DNA from: DASPOF01 sp035626155
GTDB taxonomy: Bacteria; Desulfobacterota; Binatia; Binatales; Binataceae
Length of the DNA stretch: 5,605 nucleotides
Reading direction: 5' to 3'
Assembly: GCA_035626155.1 (NCBI GenBank)
Contig: DASPOF010000119.1
Location: 1-5,605 of the forward strand
The notes under the pieces: model-generated
The model's input: only the letters and a program-made list of their open reading frames with translations
What the model was told of the DNA's origin: nothing
The model's database searches: none
Made by a program: the position numbers and the translations under genes
Shown here: piece after piece, positions 1-4,817 of the stretch
How positions within the stretch are numbered: position 1 is the stretch's first letter
How the letters are laid out: every line of letters begins with the position of its first letter

Positions 1-1
1 C

Positions 2-922
2 TCGGGGTCTGCCAACCCGGCCCTGGCCGATTCGATTGCAGAAAAGCTGGGCACCCGCTCTGCGCACCGGATGATTGGACGCTTTCCGGACACTGAACTC
101 CACGTGGAGGTGCAGGAGACCGTGCGCGGCGCGGACGTGTATATCGTTCAGCCGACCGGCCCGCAGGTGGACCAAAACCTTATGGAGCTCCTGTTCCTGG
201 CCGACGCATGCCGGCGCGCCGGAGCAGGGCGGCTGACTGCGATCGTTCCGTACTTCGGCTATGCGCGGCAGGATCGCCGCGCGGTCGGCAGGGAGGCGGT
301 CGGCGCGCGGGTGGCGGCGGACTTGCTCTCAACCGCGGGATTCGACCGGATTGTCGCGGTCGATCTCCACACCGTGTCGCTCGAAGGATTTTTCGCCTCG
401 CCGCTCGAACACTTGAGCGCGGTTGCGCTGCTCGCCAATGGCGTCGATACATTCGTCGGCCGCCAGGGCGTGATCGTCTCCCCGGACCTGGGAGCGGCGA
501 AGCTGGCCGAACGCTATGCGGAGCTTCTGCGCCTGCCGATTGCGATCGTTCACAAGGTTCGCCTGAGTGGTGAAGCCGTAAAAGTAGTGGATATTGTCGG
601 CGATGTGCGCGGCCGCACGCCGGTCATCGTCGATGACATGATTTCCACCGGAGCAACTATCGAGGCCGCAGCGAAGGCGCTCCTTTCTGCCGGCTGTGCG
701 GCGGAAATAACGGTCGTGGCGACTCATGCGCTCCTGGTGGGACCCGCCATCGAGCGCCTCGGCGCGCTGAACCTGAAACGTCTGGTCGTGACCGACAGTC
801 TCGCGCAGCCGGCCAAGATCGCGCTGCCGATGCAGGTGCTGAGCGTCGCGCCGATGCTCGCCGATGCGGCATCTCGCCTGAACGTCGGCGAATCCCTAAG
901 CGATATAGTCAGTCATCGATAA
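2..922 (+). CDS. prs: Ribose-phosphate pyrophosphokinase (PRPP synthetase), divergent paralogue, 5'-truncated by the window
   Basis: The enzyme transfers pyrophosphate from ATP to ribose 5-phosphate, making PRPP for nucleotide, histidine, tryptophan and NAD synthesis in the cytoplasm. The frame is open from base 2. The 306 visible residues align from the SGSANP segment (E. coli AGNATP) to a normal C-terminus, so only about 7-10 N-terminal residues should be missing. Visible motifs are PYFGYARQDRR (nt 248-280), the catalytic-histidine DLH (362-370), VSPDLG (476-493), and the PRPP-binding loop DDMISTGAT (632-658). It departs from the housekeeping enzyme: FPDTE replaces FSDGE, SLEGFF replaces QIQGFF, KVR replaces KRR (the lysine and last arginine are kept), and STGAT replaces DTGGT. 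As far as I recall, an STGGT-type loop occurs in archaeal and second-type bacterial enzymes. I infer an accessory paralogue. The GYD gene follows after 61 nt on the same strand, so co-transcription is possible. The family call is firm; the accessory role is inferred. Confidence 0.93.
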   Translation, partial: SGSANPALADSIAEKLGTRSAHRMIGRFPDTELHVEVQETVRGADVYIVQPTGPQVDQNLMELLFLADACRRAGAGRLTAIVPYFGYARQDRRAVGREAVGARVAADLLSTAGFDRIVAVDLHTVSLEGFFASPLEHLSAVALLANGVDTFVGRQGVIVSPDLGAAKLAERYAELLRLPIAIVHKVRLSGEAVKVVDIVGDVRGRTPVIVDDMISTGATIEAAAKALLSAGCAAEITVVATHALLVGPAIERLGALNLKRLVVTDSLAQPAKIALPMQVLSVAPMLADAASRLNVGESLSDIVSHR

Positions 923-970
923 ATCAAGCTGCGGACCGTAATTGCGAACAAAGCACCCAACTGATTAACG

Positions 971-976
971 GGAGGA
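971..976 (+). promoter_or_regulatory. Shine-Dalgarno GGAGGA of the GYD gene
   Basis: GGAGGA lies 7 nt before the GTG at 984 and supports that start. An ATG at 977 touches this site directly and opens a different frame with no family resemblance, so it is not the start. Confidence 0.75.
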
Positions 977-983
977 ATGCATC

Positions 984-1286
984 GTGGCCACCTATGTGAT
1001 GCTCACAAGGCTCTCCCCCGAGGCGCTCACGCGTCCCGAGTCGGTCGTGCAACTGAACAAGCAGGTCGAGGATCGGATCAAGCGCGAATGCCCGAAGGTG
1101 AAATGGCTCGCGAACTACGCGGTGCTGGGCGCGTGCGATTACCTCGACATCTTCGAGGCGCCCGATCCAGAGGTCGCAACCCAGGTATCACTCCTCGTTC
1201 GCACCTTCGGGCATGCGACCACGGAGACCTGGGTCGCGACGCCGTGGGACCGGTACGTCGAACTGGCGAAGGAACTCAAGCGCTAG
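984..1286 (+). CDS. GYD domain-containing small protein
   Basis: This is a 100-residue protein with a GTG start. It matches the GYD family (PF08734): the N-terminal strand ATYVMLTRLSPE (2-13), a helix with QLNKQVEDRIK (23-33), the core NYAVLGACDYLDIFEAPD (44-61), and the C-terminal FGHATTETWVATPWDRY segment (75-91). The family is small, soluble and probably forms a ferredoxin-like alpha/beta fold; its biochemical function is not established. The motif that names the family is altered to G-A-C-D (residues 49-52), so the tyrosine is absent. There is no signal peptide or membrane segment. It lies 61 nt after prs on the same strand and is convergent with the 62-residue gene. The family call is firm; the function is unknown. 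Confidence 0.9.
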   Translation: MATYVMLTRLSPEALTRPESVVQLNKQVEDRIKRECPKVKWLANYAVLGACDYLDIFEAPDPEVATQVSLLVRTFGHATTETWVATPWDRYVELAKELKR

Positions 1287-1343
1287 GGTTTCGTTTTATC
1301 GTTCGCCGGGATTGAGCGGCGCGCCGAGACAAGCCGGGGCATC

Positions 1344-1359
1344 TGCGCGCGCGCGCGTG
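1344..1359. repeat. (CG)6 alternating purine-pyrimidine tract
   Basis: Sixteen bases alternate strictly between pyrimidine and purine: six CG units flanked by TG on each side. The tract lies in the 77-nt gap between the convergent GYD and 62-residue genes. It could favour Z-DNA or slippage. I see no hairpin followed by a T-run in this gap, so no intrinsic terminator is called. Confidence 0.5.
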
Positions 1360-1363
1360 AAAC

Positions 1364-1552
1364 CTATCGCGCGGCCCGACGGGCGCGGCGCGCCATCGAT
1401 GGGCCGTCGCGATGGGTCATCTTCTTGAAGATGGCCATCACGATTCGGTAGTAGCGCGGGCCGGTTAGGCCGGGATACTGCTCGCTCGCGGCTTCCTTCG
1501 CGCGCTCCCACGCGATTTCATCTTCCGGCGTTTTGACTACATTGACCGGCAT
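1364..1552 (-). CDS. Small basic conserved-looking protein, unknown function (62 aa)
   Basis: The protein is 62 residues long and starts at the ATG at 1552. A GAGAGG ribosome-binding site lies 4 nt upstream (plus-strand 1557-1562). The composition looks genuinely coding: the N-terminus MPVNVVKTPEDE, then an amphipathic helix WERAKEAASEQYPG (15-28), then PRYYRIVMAIFKKM (32-45). The last 17 residues are rich in arginine and could contact nucleic acid or an acidic partner. A WE+AK...Q...Y..VM.I+KKM pattern occurs in small uncharacterised proteins, some phage-associated, but I cannot name a family. There is no signal peptide or membrane segment. It begins 29 nt after the DUF2267 gene stops, on the same strand, so the two are probably co-transcribed. 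A spurious ORF in G+C-rich DNA is possible but less likely given the ribosome-binding site and spacing. Confidence 0.65.
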   Translation of the reverse strand: MPVNVVKTPEDEIAWERAKEAASEQYPGLTGPRYYRIVMAIFKKMTHRDGPSMARRARRAAR

Positions 1553-1581
1553 AAGACCTCTCTAAGGAGCGTCTTGTGAAT

Positions 1582-2010
1582 TCAGGACGATTCCTCCTCG
1601 GCCGCGGCAATCCATAACTGCTTCAAATCGCGCGGCAGTTGGCTCATTACGTCCCATGCTTCGCCGGAGATTCCAGTTGGGCTTCCCAGCGATTTCTGGA
1701 GGACCTTGAAGACCGCGCGGATTGCCCGCTCCGCCTCGATGTCATCCGGCAACCCCGCCATCCTGCGGACCTCGCCGACGAATTCGGCCAGGTGGACCCG
1801 GCGCACCTGGCGCTCAGGCCGGTCGAACGAGAGCCATAGCCGCTTGAGCGGGACGGGGAGTTGCGCGGCGACGTCCGATGCCTCTCGAGGCGTGAGGCGG
1901 TCGCGAAGCTCCGTGAAGACGGCAAAGATCAGGCTTTCCGCGCGCCGTTCGTCGCATCGGACGCGTACGGCCACTTCATGAACGAATGATTTTTCATCCA
2001 TTGTTGGCAC
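1582..2010 (-). CDS. DUF2267 domain-containing protein
   Basis: This 142-residue soluble protein resembles DUF2267 (PF10025), a helical family of unknown function often found near stress genes. Two related halves are visible. Repeat 1 covers about residues 9-63, with ERRAESLIFAVFTELRDRL (21-39) and AAQLPVPLKRLW (48-59). Repeat 2 covers about residues 74-135, with AERAIRAVFKVLQKSL (93-108) and MSQLPRDLKQLW (122-133). Both halves carry the characteristic QLP..LK+LW element. The C-terminus is acidic (AAEEESS). The start is either GTG at 2010 or ATG at 2001 (MDEKSF). Neither has a strong Shine-Dalgarno; GGGTG lies 6 nt before the ATG, so 2001 is at least as likely. It is the first gene of a minus-strand pair with the 62-residue protein. 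Its upstream side holds the long inverted repeat at 2116-2173. The family call is good; the function is unknown. Confidence 0.88.
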   Translation of the reverse strand: MPTMDEKSFVHEVAVRVRCDERRAESLIFAVFTELRDRLTPREASDVAAQLPVPLKRLWLSFDRPERQVRRVHLAEFVGEVRRMAGLPDDIEAERAIRAVFKVLQKSLGSPTGISGEAWDVMSQLPRDLKQLWIAAAEEESS

Positions 2011-2115
2011 CCATATCGACGGCGGTCACCAACGAACCGGCGGAGCATCGACCATGCCATCGAGGCGGGTCTCCCACGAGCAATATTGCGTAGTATTCGG
2101 CGCGGGCTGGATGGG

Positions 2116-2173
2116 TGGCGGCAAGCGCGTACGCACGAAACGCGTCACGTCGGCGCATACGCGCTCACCGCCA
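2116..2173 (-). repeat. Long imperfect inverted repeat; candidate RNA hairpin on the minus strand
   Basis: The arms 2116-2136 and 2153-2173 surround a 16-nt loop. As DNA, 17 of 21 positions are complementary. The four exceptions (2122/2167, 2123/2166, 2132/2157, 2135/2154) are all C-A or A-C on the plus strand, so all become G-U or U-G pairs in a minus-strand transcript. That gives an unbroken 21-bp RNA stem closed by UGGCGG/CCGCCA. It would sit about 105 nt upstream of the DUF2267 start, in the sense orientation for that gene. It could be a 5' leader structure, a small RNA, or a REP- or MITE-like palindromic repeat. There is no U-run after it, so it is not an obvious terminator. Confidence 0.6.
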
Positions 2174-2226
2174 TGACGCAATCGGTGACAGGTCCTGTGC
2201 ATCGTTCGGAGTCATCGATTGTGGGC

Positions 2227-2277
2227 GCCAATCGTTGCGCCGCCTAACCTAGCCCTTTCGGACGGCTCACGATTGGC
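2227..2277. repeat. 9-bp perfect inverted repeat GCCAATCGT ... ACGATTGGC
   Basis: The arms at 2227-2235 and 2269-2277 are exact inverted copies with 33 nt between them, upstream of the BON-groEL unit. With the palindrome at 2291-2302 they make four GCCAAT/ATTGGC half-sites within 75 bp. This could be a regulator-binding cluster; no known operator is recognised. Confidence 0.4.
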
Positions 2278-2290
2278 AGGCGATTTGCTG

Positions 2291-2302
2291 CGCCAATTGG
2301 CG
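2291..2302. promoter_or_regulatory. 12-bp palindrome CGCCAATTGGCG, possible operator of the BON-groEL unit
   Basis: This is a perfect 12-bp palindrome ending 17 nt before the BON start codon, where an operator could block transcription or translation initiation. Its GCCAAT half is shared with the inverted pair just upstream. No known regulator consensus is recognised, so the operator role is inference from position and symmetry. Confidence 0.35.
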
Positions 2303-2319
2303 GGCGGTTTGGTCTGCCG

Positions 2320-3045
2320 ATGCTGACGAAAGCCCAGGAAGCGATCGTTAAGCACGTCCGCGCAGCACTGGAACGCGAGGGACGCGTCGATCTGCACCGC
2401 CATCCCCTCCGAATCGACCTCGATAGCGACGGCAACCTCACGCTCGAGGGCGAGGTCGCAGACGTCGCCGCGAAGAAGCTTGGCCTCGAGGCGGCCGCGG
2501 CGATTCCGGGTGTGATCGGCATCATCGACCGGCTGCGCGTCGCGCCGGTCGAGCGGGCAGGCGACGGCGCCGTTCGCGATCACGTTCGAGCCGCGTTCAT
2601 CGAGGAGTCCGCGCTGGGCCGCTATGCGGTCACGGTTCGTGCGCCCGGCGAGTCCGCCGAGTTGAGGGCCGCCCCGGGACGCGGAATCGAGATCGCGGCC
2701 GAGGATGGCGTGGTGACGCTCAATGGCCGCGTGCAGAGCCTCTCACACAAGCGTCTGGCCGGAGCCCTGGCGTGGTGGGTCCCCGGAGTCCGCGATGTCG
2801 TAAACGGCATCGAGGTGGAACCGCCCGAGGAGGACAGCGACGCTGAAATCACCGATGCGGTCCGGATGGTGCTGGAGAAGGACCCGCTGATCGATGGGGA
2901 AGAGATTCGCGTGGGCACGCGCGATGCGGTCGTCACGCTCGCTGGCATTGCGGCAAACGCTCAGCAGCGGCGCGCTGCCGAGAACGATGCATGGTGCGTG
3001 TTCGGGGTGGACAAGGTCATCAACCAACTCGAAGTGCGCCAATAG
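2320..3045 (+). CDS. Cytoplasmic protein with three BON domains
   Basis: The 241-residue protein contains three BON-type units (PF04972). Unit 1 is at about 4-75 (helix EAIVKHVRAALE, strand LTLEGEVAD, ending IDRLRV). Unit 2 is at about 83-168 (VVTLNGRVQS, ending VVNGIEVEP). Unit 3 is at about 174-240 (ITDAVRMVLEKDP, VVTLAGIA, ending VINQLEV). Each shows the family's helix, strand-G-x-V/I and 'V..V.N.+.V' ending. BON domains are associated with binding phospholipid or hydrophobic surfaces, as in OsmY, but OsmY-type proteins have signal peptides and this one has none, so it should act in the cytoplasm. Unit 2 carries an insertion of about 20 residues before its strand (103-122). ATG 2320 is the only standard start after the in-frame stop at 2245, yet no good Shine-Dalgarno precedes it. 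The gene ends 11 nt before groEL, and its stop overlaps the groEL ribosome-binding site. Confidence 0.9.
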   Translation: MLTKAQEAIVKHVRAALEREGRVDLHRHPLRIDLDSDGNLTLEGEVADVAAKKLGLEAAAAIPGVIGIIDRLRVAPVERAGDGAVRDHVRAAFIEESALGRYAVTVRAPGESAELRAAPGRGIEIAAEDGVVTLNGRVQSLSHKRLAGALAWWVPGVRDVVNGIEVEPPEEDSDAEITDAVRMVLEKDPLIDGEEIRVGTRDAVVTLAGIAANAQQRRAAENDAWCVFGVDKVINQLEVRQ

Positions 3046-3049
3046 GTGG
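3044..3049 (+). promoter_or_regulatory. Shine-Dalgarno AGGTGG of groEL, overlapping the BON stop codon
   Basis: AGGTGG begins inside the TAG stop of the BON gene (3043-3045) and stands 7 nt before ATG 3057. This fixes the groEL start over an in-frame ATG at 2991 inside the BON gene. It also suggests that ribosomes finishing the BON gene re-initiate on groEL. Confidence 0.65.
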
Positions 3050-3056
3050 CGGCAAA

Positions 3057-4670
3057 ATGAACTACAAGCAGATTCTGTTTCGCTCGGAAGCGCGCGAGAA
3101 GCTCCTGCGCGGAGCGGCGGCGCTCGCGGATGCGGTCCGCGTGACGCTGGGGCCGAAATCCAAGTGCGTCCTCATCCAGAAGTCGTTCGGCCTTCCGGTG
3201 GTATGCAACGACGGAGTGACGATCGCCAAGGAAGTCCAGCTCAAGGACGCCGCCGAGAACCTTGGCGCGCAAATGATCCGGCAGGCCGCTGAGAAAACCG
3301 GCGACGCGGTTGGCGACGGCACCACCACCTCCGCGCTGCTCGCACACGCGATATTTGCCGATGGCGTCCGCAACGTCGCAGCGGGGGCGAGCGCGATCGA
3401 CCTCAAGCGCGGGCTGGATCGCGGCGTGACCGCGGCAGTCGGCGCGCTGCGCGCGCTGTCGCGCCCGGTCAAGAGCCGGCTCGAGAAGGCGCAAGTCGCT
3501 ACCATCTCGGCCCACAATGACGCGACGGTCGGAGAGATGGTGGCCGAGGCGATGGAGCGAGTCGGAAGCGAGGGCGTCATCACGGTCGAGGAGTCGAACA
3601 CCACGCAAACCACGCTCGAAGTCGTCGAGGGGCTTCAGTTCGACCGCGGCTACATCTCGCCGTACTTCGTCACCGATCCGGACAAGATGGAGGCGGTGCT
3701 GGAGAATCCGCTGATCCTGCTCACCGATCGCAAGATCACGATCATGAAAGACATGGTCCCGCTCCTCGAGCAGATCGCGCAGAGCGGGGATCAGTTGCTG
3801 GTCGTGGCGGAGGACGTCGATGGCGAGGCGCTTGCGACGCTGGTCGTGAACAAGTTGCGCGGGGCGCTCAGATGCGCCGCGGTCAAGGCGCCGGGCTTCG
3901 GCGACCGGCGCAAGGAGATGCTCCAGGATATCGCCGTTCTGACCGGCGGCCAGGTGGTCTCCGAAGAGATGGGATACCGGCTGGAAAATCTGAAGCTCGA
4001 GAGCCTCGGCCGCGCGAAGAGGGTCGTGGCCGACCGCGACAACTGCAAGGTTATCGGCGGCCTTGGCGACAAGGCTGCGATCGAAGCGCGCAAGAGCCAA
4101 CTGCGCCAACTCATCGACAAGACCACCAGCGACTACGACCGCGAGAAGCTCCGCGAACGCCTCGCGAAGCTCGCAGGCGGCGTTGCGGTGATCCGCGTCG
4201 GCGCCCCATCGGAGGCCGAGATGAAGAGCCGCAAGGAGGCGCTCGACGACGCAATCAGCGCGACCAAGGCCGCGGTCGCCGAGGGGATCGTTCCGGGCGG
4301 CGGGCTGGCGATGCTGCGCGCAATCGAGGCGCTCGAGCGCGAGGAAGACAAGTGCACGGGCGACGATCGCACCGGGCTCCAGATCCTCAAGCGAGCACTG
4401 GAGGCGCCCGCACGGCAGCTCGCGGAGAACTCGGGAGTCGATGGCGGCGTGGTCGTGCATGAGATGCGCACCGGCTCCGGCAATCGCGGATTCGACGCGG
4501 CGCGCAAACAGTGGTGCGACCTCGTCGAGGCGGGAATCATCGATCCGACCAAGGTGGCGAGAATCGCGCTGGAAAATGCGGTCTCCGCCGCAAGCCTCCT
4601 GCTTCTCAGCGAAGCGACGCTCACCGAAGTCCACGAAGAAAAGGAAGAGCCCGTGCCGCCGGCGGTGTAG
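3057..4670 (+). CDS. groEL: Chaperonin GroEL (Cpn60), accessory paralogue without a GGM tail
   Basis: The product is a 537-residue group I chaperonin subunit that should fold proteins in an ATP-driven ring in the cytoplasm. Alignment by eye is colinear with E. coli GroEL. The equatorial domain is about 1-133 and 409-537, the intermediate 134-190 and 377-408, and the apical 191-376. Key residues keep E. coli numbering: T30 in TLGPK, D52 in NDGVT, D87 in GDGTTT, D398 in LDDA and GGG at 414-416. Apical residues that contact substrate and GroES are largely kept (Y199, Y203, F204, L237, LATLVVN at 258-265; L234 is V), so a GroES partner is expected. Two oddities stand out. The adenine-pocket segment NAATGEY is DAARKQW (480-486), and the GGM-repeat tail is replaced by an acidic, proline-rich end, EEKEEPVPPAV. 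No groES is in the window and no CIRCE element is present. It is probably co-expressed with the BON gene. Confidence 0.97.
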   Translation: MNYKQILFRSEAREKLLRGAAALADAVRVTLGPKSKCVLIQKSFGLPVVCNDGVTIAKEVQLKDAAENLGAQMIRQAAEKTGDAVGDGTTTSALLAHAIFADGVRNVAAGASAIDLKRGLDRGVTAAVGALRALSRPVKSRLEKAQVATISAHNDATVGEMVAEAMERVGSEGVITVEESNTTQTTLEVVEGLQFDRGYISPYFVTDPDKMEAVLENPLILLTDRKITIMKDMVPLLEQIAQSGDQLLVVAEDVDGEALATLVVNKLRGALRCAAVKAPGFGDRRKEMLQDIAVLTGGQVVSEEMGYRLENLKLESLGRAKRVVADRDNCKVIGGLGDKAAIEARKSQLRQLIDKTTSDYDREKLRERLAKLAGGVAVIRVGAPSEAEMKSRKEALDDAISATKAAVAEGIVPGGGLAMLRAIEALEREEDKCTGDDRTGLQILKRALEAPARQLAENSGVDGGVVVHEMRTGSGNRGFDAARKQWCDLVEAGIIDPTKVARIALENAVSAASLLLLSEATLTEVHEEKEEPVPPAV

Positions 4671-4726
4671 GCGATCGATTCTCTGGCCCCGCCGGGCTTC
4701 CCTCGAAAAAAGCGACTATCGATCGC
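4671..4726. repeat. 9-bp inverted repeat directly after the groEL stop
   Basis: GCGATCGAT (4671-4679) and its exact inverted copy (4718-4726) surround a 38-nt spacer, beginning at the first base after the groEL stop. A six-A run lies in the spacer (4706-4711), but no T-run follows the second arm. It may help end or protect the BON-groEL transcript, but it is not a standard intrinsic terminator. Confidence 0.35.
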
Positions 4727-4806
4727 GCCAACATCCGGGTCGCGGCTTCGCCGCCCGCCGAATCGATGCTACGATTTCCGGGGCCGGTTGGCAGCGGAGG
4801 CCGGCG

Positions 4807-4812
4807 AGGAGG
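4807..4812 (+). promoter_or_regulatory. Shine-Dalgarno AGGAGG of the exported-protein gene
   Basis: AGGAGG stands 5 nt before ATG 4818. It excludes the upstream in-frame TTG at 4788, which would place this site inside the coding sequence. Confidence 0.75.
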
Positions 4813-4817
4813 GAACG

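Larger units (their letters stand above)
2011..2319. other. Divergent intergenic region between the DUF2267 and BON genes
   Basis: These 309 bases separate divergently transcribed genes and should hold both promoters. I see no convincing -35/-10 pair on either strand, no CIRCE (HrcA) element and no sigma-32 consensus. What it does hold is a long imperfect inverted repeat (2116-2173), a palindrome CAATATTG (2081-2088), a 9-bp inverted pair (2227-2235 and 2269-2277) and a 12-bp palindrome (2291-2302). A 40-codon ORF (2054-2176, plus) exists but lacks support. Confidence 0.7.

Noticed and set aside
329..727. Minus-strand 132-codon frame inside prs
   Set aside because: It is a shadow of the conserved prs frame with no domain resemblance.
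977..1315. 112-codon frame overlapping the GYD gene
   Set aside because: Its ATG abuts the GGAGGA site, its sequence is low-complexity and Arg/Gly-rich, and the overlapping GYD frame has clear family motifs.
2013..2024. 12-base direct repeat ATATCGACGGCG, also at 5392-5403
   Set aside because: One exact 12-mer match is expected by chance in a window this size; the flanks do not match and no element boundaries are seen.
2054..2176. 40-codon plus-strand ORF with a weak GGAG 8 nt upstream
   Set aside because: It runs through the inverted repeat, has no recognisable motif, and an ORF this short is expected by chance.
2011..2319. CIRCE or heat-shock sigma promoter upstream of the BON-groEL unit
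   Set aside because: No TTAGCACTC-N9-GAGTGCTAA inverted repeat and no sigma-32-like -35/-10 pair were found by reading the region.
2212..2583. Minus-strand 123-codon frame across the BON start
   Set aside because: It is antisense to the conserved first BON unit and has no recognisable domain.
2991..3056. Upstream in-frame ATG extending groEL by 22 residues
   Set aside because: The extension lies inside the BON gene, has no family resemblance, and the Shine-Dalgarno at 3044-3049 points to ATG 3057.
2961..4634. 557-codon open frame on the minus strand opposite groEL
   Set aside because: It is a mirror of the strongly conserved groEL frame in G+C-rich DNA. It has no recognisable domain, and long antisense frames opposite groEL are a common artefact.
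4788..4817. TTG start extending the exported protein by 10 residues
   Set aside because: It would place the AGGAGG site inside the gene and put an acidic segment ahead of the signal peptide.
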